From contig NZ_CALSOW010000006.1 in the NCBI RefSeq assembly GCF_943788075.1, positions 1 to 64,000 on the forward strand: DNA of 64,000 nt, in the 5' to 3' direction. The notes under the pieces were generated by a model, which was not told the DNA's origin, searched no databases, and worked only from the letters and a program-made list of their open reading frames with translations. The stretch's first letter is position 1. Each line of letters opens with the position of its first letter. Below are positions 8,787 through 17,588 of this stretch, in pieces. A program made the translations under genes and the position numbers. This DNA comes from an uncultured Candidatus Pelagibacter sp. (lineage in GTDB: Bacteria; Pseudomonadota; Alphaproteobacteria; Pelagibacterales; Pelagibacteraceae).

Positions 8787-9752
8787 ATGAATTTTAAAAT
8801 TGATAATCTGCAATACTGTAATTGGTCTAGAAAAATTTTTGAATATAATAGATCTGCTGGACTTGATGCAGTTCATGTAACAATTGTTTATCATGAGGAC
8901 TATCATGAACTTTTAGAAGAAGTTAAAAAATGGGAAATTCTTTTTTCTGAAAACTCTGATTTAATATTCCTTGGTAAAGATTACAAAGATATTGAAAAAG
9001 CAAATCGTGAAAATAAGACAGCAATTTTTTTTGGTTTTCAAAATTGCTCACCAATTGAAGATGATATCAATTTAGTTGAAAAAGTTCACGACTTGGGGTG
9101 TAGATTTATGCAACTTACTTATAACAACCAATCCTTGCTCGCTACAGGCTGTTATGAAAAGATTGATAGTGGAGTTACAAACTTTGGACGTGAAGCAATC
9201 AAAGAAATGAACAGAGTGGGTGTAGTTGTTGACATGTCCCATTCAGCAGAAAAAAGTACATTTGATGCAATTGAAATAAGTGAAAAGCCAATAGCAATCA
9301 CTCACGCAAATCCTGCATTTTGGCATGCAGCGAAAAGAAATAAATCTAGTGATCTTTTAAAAATACTAAGTGAAAGTGGTGGTATGTTGGGGCTGTCTTT
9401 ATATCCCCATCATTTAAAAGAAAACACTAATTGTACAATTGAAAGTTTTTGTGAAATGGTTGCTAAAACTGCTGAAATTATGGATTTAAAGAATATTGGC
9501 ATAGGTTCAGATCTTTGCTTGGATCAGCCTGACACTGTTGTTGAATGGATGAGAAATGGTACTTGGTCTAAAAGTAAAAATTATGGAGAAGGTTCAAAAA
9601 ATAAACCTGGTTTTCCAAAGCAACCTGAATGGTTTGAGGATGCTAGAGGATTTAAAAATATTGAAATTGGTTTAAAAAAAGTAGGTTTTTCAGATAGTGA
9701 GACACATGGAATACTAGGAAACAACTGGTATAACTTTTATAAATTGATCTAG
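8787..9752 (+). CDS. M19 (membrane dipeptidase) family protein with altered metal site
   Basis: A 321-aa TIM-barrel protein of peptidase family M19. The family core is clear: FGREAIKEMNRVGVVVDMSH, AITHANP and GIGSDLCLDQP. Two canonical zinc-ligand sites are missing: the N-terminal HxD is absent (the protein begins MNFKIDNLQYCNWS), and the bridging Glu of the IEGG segment is replaced by Gln (GFQNC, residue 85). The two later His ligands (152 and 173) remain. It may therefore not be a classical dipeptidase. I chose ATG 8787; an in-frame TTG at 8766 would add seven residues. It leads a four-gene plus-strand cluster. Confidence 0.85.
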   Translation: MNFKIDNLQYCNWSRKIFEYNRSAGLDAVHVTIVYHEDYHELLEEVKKWEILFSENSDLIFLGKDYKDIEKANRENKTAIFFGFQNCSPIEDDINLVEKVHDLGCRFMQLTYNNQSLLATGCYEKIDSGVTNFGREAIKEMNRVGVVVDMSHSAEKSTFDAIEISEKPIAITHANPAFWHAAKRNKSSDLLKILSESGGMLGLSLYPHHLKENTNCTIESFCEMVAKTAEIMDLKNIGIGSDLCLDQPDTVVEWMRNGTWSKSKNYGEGSKNKPGFPKQPEWFEDARGFKNIEIGLKKVGFSDSETHGILGNNWYNFYKLI

Positions 9753-9754
9753 TT

Positions 9755-11417
9755 ATGAAAGTTGAGTTAAGAGATCCAAACACAATAATGAAATTGTCAA
9801 GATTGGGTTCATTCCATCAGTCAAAATTATCATTTTTAAGAAGTTTTTTAAGAGAATTCAAAGACTGGGATTATAAAAGAGATTTATTTAATCTTGATCA
9901 AAATGGATATGGAGAAGCGGTCTACTCATTTAAGAAAAAGAATAGAGTTTATTCATTAGTTTGTTTTGCTAACGAAATTAAAGATGAAGAAAGATCGGAT
10001 AGAGTTATAGCAACTAAATGGGACGCAGCATTTACATTGCATGATGGTATTCCAAGTTCTGAAGACATTGATAGATTAAAAAATCAAGTTCCCAAACAGG
10101 AAGTGGGTAGACTTTCATTTAAGGAGTTAACTTTATCAAGAGCCAATAAATCTGTAAGAGTTTTCAATCATGTAGTAGACAGTTTAAGTGAAGGTAATCA
10201 GCCAGACTTAGATTTGTTATCTAAAGTTGGATATTTATATAGGACAACAGCAGTATATGGATCTGGAAAATTTGGATTGGCTGATAGATTTAGAATTAAA
10301 AATAGAGAGGAAATTAATGGTCCTTTTAGATTGGAAATGATGTTGGTTTATCTAGTAAGACAATTTACTTTTGATCAGGTTAATCATGTAGCTCATCATA
10401 AAAACCCAGAAAAAGCTGTTAAATTAGAAGGGCAAATTTGTAAAAACTTAGGGATTGGAAACTCTACTGGTCTTGGTATGGCTCCCTTTATAGTCAATCA
10501 TCCAACACTACTAAATAATTGGATTTTAAGCAGAGAAACAGCCTTAAAAAAAATTAGAGAAATTAAAACAGTTAAAAAAGAAGAGAGTGAACTTTTCATA
10601 GACTGTGTAAAAAAATCTATAATAAATATTACTACTTGGAATACTGATAGTGAGTATCAGCAAATAAAAATTAAATCACTTTTAAAAGATGTTGAGAAAT
10701 TTATTAACTATATTGAAAATGATTTTAATTTTAAAATTGAGTATCCTTTTAATGAGATATATTTGTGGTTAGAACAAAATACTTGTGAAGAATGTATAGA
10801 ATATATAGTTTCCATAATGATGGAGCCTTATAATGATATAACGGAGCCTTTAGTTGCTAATATGAGCTCTGATGAAGATAAGTATTTTAATATTCCAACC
10901 AACCGAACAACGAATGAATTAAAAGATATTATTATAGCAAGATATCCAAATATTTTAGAAAATTGATTTTGACCAAAAGGAAAATTTTCAAAATTTTTGG
11001 TTTATATCTAAAAATAAAGAAGAACCTAGATTGGCTGATAGGTTTGAAGAACATGGATCTGAACTTGAGCAACCACTTGCGATTGCAAGAGATATAAAAA
11101 AACTTTATGTAAAACTTTTATCTGAAAAAGAAAACTTAACTATTGCTCAATTTTTATCTTCTAATTCTGAATTTAGACATGTTGTCAGACGAGCTTTTAT
11201 AGTAGAAAAATTTCCATATTCTGAAATTCAAGACAATACAATTGGTAAAAGATATTGTTCCTATTGATATGCTTGAGACTTAAATTATCTTTTTTTGGAG
11301 CATTAAAGTTTGACCCAAGATCAGATAAATGGTTAAGAATTTGCATGTTTCAAGGTGCTCCGTTGCCACACTGAATTAAAAAATTATGATGAGCAATGGG
11401 TTTATAAATCTGTATAA
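9755..11417 (+). pseudogene. 552-aa conserved-looking protein of unknown function, frame broken near its 3' end
   Basis: The first 402 residues are intact (9755-10960). Protein-like sequence then continues through four one-base insertions at about 10962, 11250, 11275 and 11372 to a stop at 11415-11417. Removing them restores a 552-aa protein. It appears soluble, with no signal peptide, and has a distinctive middle (FTFDQVNHVAHHKNPEKAV, then KNLGIGNSTGLGMAPFIVNH). I do not recognise a catalytic motif. It starts 2 bases after the M19-like gene and is followed by a DUF3726 gene, so the four genes are probably one functional unit. The lesions lie in the error-rich 10.96-16.5 kb stretch. Confidence 0.7.
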
Positions 11418-11423
11418 TTAATA

Positions 11424-12040
11424 ATGAGATCTTTAAGTGAAATTGAAACTGCAGTCAAAAGAGCAAGTAGAGCAGTTGGTTTTTCTTGGGGTAATTCTGA
11501 AGAAGTTGGAAAATCTATTCGCCAACTAGAGTTATTTGGTTTTCAAGGAATTAAAAATTTAAATCAATATTATAAAGATAAAGCCACAAAAGAATTTGAA
11601 GATTTAAATTTAATCAGTGAAAAAAATGAGACTTCATCTAGATGCTTATTGTCCAATTATACTTGGTATTAGTTTTTTAGATCAAATTAAATCACTAGAA
11701 AGTTTTAAAACAATAAAGTTCAAAAAAATTGCATATCCTGTTATTTTTTTATCTTTTTTAAGTAGAGCTTCAGAAATTAGTGGAAAAAAAATACATGCTA
11801 ATATTTGATCAAAATGAAATTTTACTTAATTTGAATGTAAATATTTCTTCAAATTTTTTGAACCAAGAGATTCCTAAGTTTGCAAACGAAATTGAGATTA
11901 AGTTCATTGATAAAATGAGATAATCTTACAGTGAGTCAGAGTGGAATAGTCTTTACAAATTAGCAGAAGATACTTTTGTGGAGGAAAGTGACAGTTTAAA
12001 ACAAGGCGCAGCTGGTGCAGGACTTACAGATAATGACTGA
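11424..12040 (+). pseudogene. DUF3726 family protein, frame broken
   Basis: The N terminus (RSLSEIETAVKRASRAVGFS, then WGNSEEVGKSIRQL) and the C terminus (QGAAGAGLTDND) match my recollection of the DUF3726 family (about 200 aa, function unknown). The frame changes by one inserted base at about 11635 and again at about 11793. A TAA in frame near 11919 is bypassed by the alternative reading DNLTVS, which suggests a compensating pair of indels. The repaired length is 204 aa. It lies 6 bases after the 552-aa gene and overlaps the next small gene. Confidence 0.65.
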
Positions 12041-12201
12041 TAATTTAGAAGATAAATACGAAGAAGAAATTAATTAGAGAATTAAATAATATTTGTGATG
12101 AATGTAAAAAAGAGGATGAGAGTGTTTCTCAAAATTTAATTTTAACTAGTTATAAATTGTGCTCGTCGTGTAGAGTTTCTAAAACTATTTTTCCAATTTA
12201 G
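12033..12201 (+). pseudogene. small double-CxxC protein, frame broken
   Basis: It begins at ATG 12033, overlapping the end of the DUF3726 gene (TGA at 12038-12040), with MTDNLEDKYEEEIN. After one inserted base near 12076 it continues as RELNNICDECKKEDE to KLCSSCRVSKTIFPI and a TAG at 12199-12201. The repaired protein is 55 aa with two CxxC pairs spaced like a small zinc ribbon. Last gene of the M19 cluster; it converges with and overlaps by 4 bases a minus-strand small gene. Confidence 0.5.
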
Positions 12202-12305
12202 CTAATCTGATTAACAGGCAGCATATTCATTCTACTCATTACAAAAGAAATAGATAAAAATGCAATTATTAGGAATGATAAAAATACAATTCCAAAAGAT
12301 TTCAT
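12198..12305 (-). CDS. 35-aa small membrane protein
   Basis: A short open frame (MKSFGIVFLSFLIIAFLSI, continuing to SFVMSRMNMLPVNQIS) whose start overlaps the stop of the YIP1-like gene as ATATGA. It encodes one hydrophobic helix with a short polar tail. The overlap with the upstream gene supports translation. Too short for independent support, so confidence is moderate. Confidence 0.4.
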   Translation of the reverse strand: MKSFGIVFLSFLIIAFLSISFVMSRMNMLPVNQIS

Positions 12306-12743
12306 ATTAGATTTAAACCTAATACTTGTTTCGTGGAGATAATTAATCCTGCAAAAATCCAAAATTGAGTAAGAAAAATTATTGGTATCATCATATTTGG
12401 TGTTACTGCAAAAAATCTAAGTAAACCTGGTGCATGAGCAAAGCCAACTGCAGTTAACACTTTTTTAAAAGGAACTTTTGTATTTTTATCTGGAAAAAGT
12501 TTAACACCAATTACATAGATAAAGATTGCCCATACTAACCAAGTTAAAATTGATGTTAATCCAGACATTGCAACTGCAGTTTTAATTACTGTGTTTGCAG
12601 CTACAGCACCTGCAATTCCATCTAAGATCATTATAAGTCCAGCAAAATAAACTGAGGCTTCACCAAAGTTTTTATTATCTGTAGTAAAGAGACTTATCTA
12701 ATTTAATTGATTTAAATACTATACTTAAAAATTCACCAAACAT
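12302..12743 (-). pseudogene. YIP1-like integral membrane protein, one frameshift
   Basis: It begins at ATG 12743 (MFGEFLSIVFKSIKLDKS). One inserted base near 12692 shifts the frame, and it continues as FTTDNKNFGEASVYFAGL into a hydrophobic protein. The repaired length is 146 aa with about four membrane segments and the pattern seen in YIP1/DUF1282-like proteins (AVGFAHAPGLLRFFAV). The function is unknown. Its start overlaps the stop of the 36-aa gene upstream (TAATG), and its stop overlaps the start of the 35-aa gene downstream, making a compact three-gene membrane-protein unit. Confidence 0.6.
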
Positions 12744-12853
12744 TAATTTTTATTCTTTTTATTTTTTTGCGCTTTATACGAAACTATTAGTGGAAATATT
12801 ATTAAAGCAATCGCAATGATAATGCAAATTACGATTAAAAAACCTTTAGTCAT
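12743..12853 (-). CDS. 36-aa small membrane protein
   Basis: An open frame MTKGFLIVICIIIAIALII followed by a basic tail (YKAQKNKKNKN). It is one hydrophobic helix with a positive C terminus. The stop overlaps the ATG of the YIP1-like gene by one base, which supports coupled translation. The start codon lies immediately after the T-tract of a strong terminator hairpin, leaving almost no leader. Confidence 0.45.
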   Translation of the reverse strand: MTKGFLIVICIIIAIALIIFPLIVSYKAQKNKKNKN

Positions 12854-12889
12854 TGAAAAAATGGGGGAGCTTTAATTTTTGCTCCCCCA
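12854..12889 (-). terminator. intrinsic terminator after the GcvT-like gene
   Basis: Perfect 9-bp GC-rich stem: TGGGGGAGC at 12862-12870 pairs with GCTCCCCCA at 12881-12889, with a 10-base loop. A six-T run follows on the minus strand. It lies 12 bases past the stop codon of the GcvT-like gene and directly before the 36-aa gene, and is the strongest terminator visible in the window. Confidence 0.85.
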
Positions 12890-12900
12890 TAATAATAAAT

Positions 12901-14261
12901 TTAGCCTTTTACAACTTCTCTAGTGTTAGCGTTGAAAGACTCTTTGAATGGAATATCCACTACTACTGCATCAACAGGTGTTCCTGGTGTGTCTGAGTAT
13001 TTTTCAGGTAAGATGAACTTTATATTTAGTTCCAACTTTACCTTTTGGAAAGCCATTTGCAGTTTAATGTTCCATCAAATGGCACATATCCCATTGCAAT
13101 GTTTTGTTTTTTCTCTGGGTGATACCAAGGAGAAGTGATAAATCCTACTGGATCTCCACCACTCTCAGGTGATACTAGCCAAAAATCAGGAGCGTACTCT
13201 TCAATTGGTTTTCCACCTAACTCAAGTCCAACTAATTGAAGCTTGTAAGGTTTTTTACCATCTTTAAGTTCAGCGCCCATTTTTTCTAATGCGGCTTTAC
13301 CCACATAGTCTCCTTTTTTAGCCCATTCACCTTTTCCAGATAATGAAACTTGGTAACCTAAGTTACACTGAAAAGGATTGTGTTGTTGATCCATATCTTG
13401 ACCCCATGAAAGAATTCCAGCTTGAATTCTTCTGTGGTGAGCAGGAGCAATAACCATAAGGCTATGTTTTTTACCTGCTTCAAGAACAGCATTCCACATA
13501 TCCTCAGCATATAAAGTAGAGTCTCTTAAGTATATTTCATATCCAGCTTCTCCTGAGAAACCAGATTGTGAAATGACACAACTTCTTCCACCCACTTTAA
13601 CTTCTGCTAAACCGTAGAAAGGCATATTGTCGAAATCAACTTGATCTCCACAAAGATCTTTCATTAAAGCTTTTGATTTAGGTCCTTGTATTTGCACAGG
13701 ACTGACATCAATTTCTTCAATCGTACAGTCAAATCTTCCATCAGCATTTACCCCTTGAAGGTACATACCAATATCAGAGTCTGATAATGAGAACCAAAAT
13801 TCATCTTCAGAAATTCTAAGAAGAATTGGATCATTTAAAACTCCACCATATGCATTACACAAGATTACATATCTTGCTCTCATAGGAGAAATTTTTGTTG
13901 CATCTCTAGTTATTACATAGTCAGTAAATTTTTCTGCATCCGGACCCTTAACTCTGATTTGTCTTTCAACAGCAACGTTCCACATAGTAACGTGATTTAC
14001 AATTGCATCGTACTCAACCATTGCTCCACCATCTTCTGGTTTTACATATCCTCTTGGGTGATAAATACGATTGTAAACAGTTGCTCTCCAGCAACCTGCC
14101 TGCATTGATAAATGCCAATAAGGTGATTTTCTTACCCTTGTTGAGATAAGCATTTCAACTTTAGTTGGCCCACTTTGTCTTAAATTGTATGGTACTGCAC
14201 GATCTGATTGATCAACTGAAGTAACATGTTTTAGTTTAGTATAGTCAAATTCATTAGACAT
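12901..14261 (-). pseudogene. GcvT/DmdA-like folate-dependent methyltransferase, two frameshifts near the 3' end
   Basis: GcvT-fold protein. Residues 1-395 are intact, with the fold's typical segments WRATVYNRIYHPRGYV, VERQIRVKGPDAEKF, YGGVLNDPILLRI, VQIQGPKSKALM and QSGFSGEAGYEIYLRD. Two one-base insertions near 13063 and 13010 then move the frame, and it continues as ANGFPKGKVGTKYKVHL and VDIPFKESFNANTREVVKG to a TAA at 12901-12903. The repaired length is 452 aa, longer than DmdA as I recall it (about 370), so I do not call it dmdA. Its start overlaps the metF stop by 8 bases. A role moving a methyl group from an N-, S- or O-methyl compound to THF is inferred. Confidence 0.78.
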
Positions 14262-14987
14262 AACTATTCTCCTTCAACCACTTGTTTGTTTCCTTCAAGC
14301 CGCCGAATGTATAAATGTGGAAGTTATCAGTATGCGATTTAACTTTCCCAATTAAATCATTAGGGTCTTTAGGTTTCAATAAATCTAACGCCTTACTAAA
14401 ATTAGATTTAAGAAAATTTATGGAATTTTTCGCCCCAACAATATTAGCAAATTTTATTAAGCTAGATATTTTCATTGGCCCAGTAATACCCACATGCACT
14501 GGTACGCTTTGTTTAGAAATGAAATCAACAATAGGCTGACTGATCTAATAACCATTGGGTTACTATGTAATCAGCATAAGGCTTTTTATCTATCATTGCT
14601 TTTTCTAAATTTTGTTCTGGTATATCTGGACTTCCTTCAGGATGCCCTGCAATACCAATTTTAATTCCTTCAAAAAAACCTGTTTCTAAAATTTGATATG
14701 AGCTATCAAATTTTCCAATTGGTTCTCTACTACCACCAATTACTAAAGCTTGTTTAACTCCTTGATCTTTACATCTTGAAACATAATCTTTTAATCTCAT
14801 CTTCATTGTTGAATTGATCTTGCAGGAAAATGAGGTACAGGATTAAAACCTTTTTTTACAAGGTCTCCATGATTTGATCAGCAGTATCTTTATAATCTCC
14901 ACCAGGTAACATTGTAACGTACACATCCTTTACAGGAGGTAAAGTTTCAAGGTCAGTGTGTGGACCAATTTCCAATGAAAAATTCAT
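14254..14987 (-). pseudogene. metF: methylenetetrahydrofolate reductase-like protein, frame broken
   Basis: Three conserved blocks in different frames make one MetF-like protein. They are NFSLEIGPHTDLETLPPVKD with VTMLPGGDYKDTADQ, then KGFNPVPHFPARSIQ, and then CKDQGVKQALVIGGSREPIG through IGIAGHPEGSPDI to VHVGITGPM. Lesions near 14863, 14812, 14797 and 14540 (three insertions, one deletion) account for the shifts; the repaired length is 243 aa. MetF interconverts 5,10-methylene-THF and 5-methyl-THF. The overlap with the GcvT-like gene suggests it processes the methyl-THF made there. The N terminus is short compared with classical MetF. Confidence 0.75.
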
Positions 14988-15146
14988 TTTTCCCGATCAT
15001 TATCTTATTTGAAAAAGCTGTCAAAGAAATTCAGCATGGCTCAAAATGGAAATTTGTTGCCAAAAATTATGTCCATGGTAATTTTTTTTGTGGATCAAAA
15101 TCAGAAAAATAAACCTCTCTCAGAGATCTTGGATATCAAGAAATTG

Positions 15147-16284
15147 ATGAATGTGGATAGAGCTATTGAGACTGCAAATGGGCTTCCAAATGAGTGTTAC
15201 ACCAAGTGAGCAATATTTAGAGTATGAAAGAGATAAGATTTTTTGTGATAAATGGACAGTTATTGGGGTGGCTAGTTCAATACCTAAGCTGGAGATGCCA
15301 AACCATACAATCTACTCGGGATTCCTTTACTAATTGTTAGAGACAAAGATCTTAATATTAGAGTATTTCATAATGTCTGTAGTCATAGAGGTTTTAAGCT
15401 TTTAGACAAACCATGCTCTTTAAAAAATGTAATTAGATGTCCTTATCATTCCTGGTCATATGACTTTAAAGGAAATCTAGTGGCCACCCCTCATATAGGA
15501 GGTTTAAATATTCATAATTCAGATCAATTTGAAAAGAATCAGAGCAATCTAAAAGAAGTTAGATCTAAAATATGGATGGATATTATTTTTGTAAATATTA
15601 ATTCAAATGAAATTGATTTTGAAGATTATATAAAGCCACTTGAGCAAAGATGGTCTAAATTTATTAATCACGAAGATCAAAAATTATTAGTTCATTCTAA
15701 AGATCATGGCTCTTTTGATTTAGAAGTTAAATCTAATTGGAAGTTTGCAATTGAAAATTACTGTGAAAGTTATCATTTACCAACTATTCATCCAGAATTA
15801 AATAAAGTATCAAATATTAATGATCATTATCACATTCAAGGTTTACCAAATCGATTTGCAGGACAAGGAAGTGAGAAATACGAGCAACCTGTAAAAGGAA
15901 ATAATAAATTTGATACATTTAAAAATTGGGAAAAAAGTTCACTTAAAAATTCTGAATATATCGCGTTGTTTCCTAATGTAATGATTGGTTTGCACTTAGA
16001 TCATTTTTATGTTTTTTGGTTAGAACCACTTGCAATCAATAAAACTAAAGAACATATGCAAATGTATTATGTTGGAGATAAAAGTGCTAATGGAGAAGAA
16101 CTTAAAGAATTAAGAAAAGAAAATGCAAGATTTTGGAAAGATGTTATGTTGGAAGATATAAGTGCAATTGAAGGAATGCAGGAAGGGAAGAGGTTCACCA
16201 GTTTATAATGGAGGAAACTTTTCACCAGTTATGGATCAACCAACTCATCAATTTCATAAATGGGTAGCAAATAGTTTATTATAA
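15147..16284 (+). pseudogene. Rieske [2Fe-2S] aromatic-ring-hydroxylase-type oxygenase alpha subunit, frame broken
   Basis: After correction of lesions near 15191 (insertion), 15288 (deletion) and 16190 (insertion) this is a 378-aa oxygenase. The Rieske cluster is VCSHRG with RCPYHSWSYD (CxH...CxxH). The catalytic iron site is FAIENYCESYHLPTIHPEL (HxxxxH), with FPNVMIGLHLDHFYVFWLEP after it. The C terminus reads SPVYNGGNFSPVMDQPTHQF. Such proteins oxidise aromatic rings or demethylate N- or O-methyl groups; being divergent from metF and the GcvT-like gene favours a demethylation role (inference). The start at ATG 15147 (MNVDRAIETANGLPNECYT) is chosen by family resemblance. Confidence 0.78.
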
Positions 16285-16286
16285 AG

Positions 16287-16702
16287 ATGAAAATTATTTT
16301 AATAATGGGCCTACCAGGCTCTGGCAAAACAACTCTAGCAAATGAACTTAGCTCCAATGCTTAATGCTAAAAGATTAAATGCCGATGAAGTTAGAAAAGA
16401 AGCTAATGATTGGGATTTTTCTGAAGAGGGAAGAAAAAGACAAGCAAAAAGAATGGCAAATTTTGCTATTAAGCTTAAAAGAAGAAGGAAATTTTGTTGT
16501 AGCAGATTTTGTTTGTCCAACACCTGAAGCAAGAGCTTTGTTTCCTGCAGATTTTGTTATTTGGGTCGATACAATTAAAGAGGGAAGGTTTGATGACACC
16601 AACAAGATGTTTGTAAAGCCAGATAAATTTAATTTTCAGGTTACCTCTCAAGATGCAGTTCTATGGGCACCAAAGATCCTTTTAGAAATAGAAAAAAAAT
16701 AA
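16287..16702 (+). pseudogene. adenylylsulfate-kinase-like P-loop protein, two frameshifts
   Basis: It starts 2 bases after the Rieske gene. The N terminus MKIILIMGLPGSGKTTLANEL contains a Walker A motif. After one-base insertions near 16342 and 16475 it continues as LAPMLNAKRLNADEVRKEAN and then EEGNFVVADFVCPTPEARAL with IWVDTIKEGRFDDTNKMF. These are the CysC (APS kinase) layout, including the late FxxPxxFNFQVT segment. The repaired protein is 137 aa, shorter than classical CysC, so the substrate may not be adenylylsulfate. Confidence 0.72.
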
Positions 16703-16715
16703 GTTTTTTTTGATT

Positions 16716-17576
16716 TTATTTTTGACCAAAATTACATTTTCTTAAAATACAAACAAAAATTGAAGCTGTAGCTAACATAATTAAAGCATAAGCTGCAGTT
16801 GGAACCATATAAACAACATTGTCAAATAATTGAGTTCCAACAAAAACTGCCAAGGTTCCATTTTGCAATCCACACTCAAGAGAGATGGCTCTTTGTTGAG
16901 CTACACCGGATGCAAAAAATTTAGCAACATAAAATCCTATGGTCATCATTGTTACATTCAAGATTAAAGCTATTGTTCCCGCTCTAGTTAAAAAACTTAC
17001 AATATTGTTCCACTCTTCAATATAAATTGCAGCAAAAACAACAAAAAATAAGGCTATCGAAATTCTTTGTATTATCTTTAAATTTCTTATCATTAAATCG
17101 CCTGTTAAATGTCTAATAATCATTCCAATAATTACTGGAACTGTGACTACAAAAAACATTTTTAAAGAGATCCCTATCATTGAAATTTCCTTAGTAACGT
17201 AAGATATTTCAAATAAATCTATTGCAAGAGCAACTATGATTGGAACAGAAATAATACTAACCAAACTCATAAATGCTGTAAGGGACACTGAAAGAGCAAC
17301 ATCACCATCTGCAAATTTTGTTAAAACATTTGAAGTTACACCTCCAGGAGCCGCAGCAATTAACATTACTCCTAAAGCCATTTCAGTTGGAACTTTTAAA
17401 ATAATAATAAGTAGATAAGCAACTAAAGGTAAAACAAATAATTGACAAACAAAACCAATAAAAAAATCTTTTGGATTTTTAATTACTCTTGAAAAATCAC
17501 TTAACGTTAAGGAAGCACCCAGGCCTAGCATAATGATAGCTAATGCTATTGGAGCTATCGATGTTACTATTCCCAT
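16716..17576 (-). CDS. bile acid:sodium symporter (BASS) family transporter
   Basis: A 286-aa inner-membrane protein with about nine hydrophobic segments. LIAAAPGGVTSNVLTKFADG, SLECGLQNGTLAVFVG and the following helices are the conserved BASS-family motifs (sodium-binding crossover regions). It presumably carries out sodium-driven uptake of an organic anion; the substrate cannot be told. It converges with the APS-kinase-like gene and is followed upstream by the regulator gene on the same strand (12-base gap). Confidence 0.9.
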   Translation of the reverse strand: MGIVTSIAPIALAIIMLGLGASLTLSDFSRVIKNPKDFFIGFVCQLFVLPLVAYLLIIILKVPTEMALGVMLIAAAPGGVTSNVLTKFADGDVALSVSLTAFMSLVSIISVPIIVALAIDLFEISYVTKEISMIGISLKMFFVVTVPVIIGMIIRHLTGDLMIRNLKIIQRISIALFFVVFAAIYIEEWNNIVSFLTRAGTIALILNVTMMTIGFYVAKFFASGVAQQRAISLECGLQNGTLAVFVGTQLFDNVVYMVPTAAYALIMLATASIFVCILRKCNFGQK

Positions 17577-17588
17577 AATTTACCGATC

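Noticed and set aside
12901..14261. Naming the GcvT-like gene dmdA
   Set aside because: The repaired protein is about 452 aa, longer than DmdA as I recall it, and I cannot confirm DmdA-specific residues. It is described only as DmdA/GcvT-like.
15009..15146. Rieske gene starting at 15009
   Set aside because: The sequence before MNVDRAIETANG does not resemble the family's N terminus; ATG 15147 fits.
10960..16500. Programmed ribosomal frameshifting
   Set aside because: There are far too many sites, in unrelated genes, without consistent slippery sequences or following structures.
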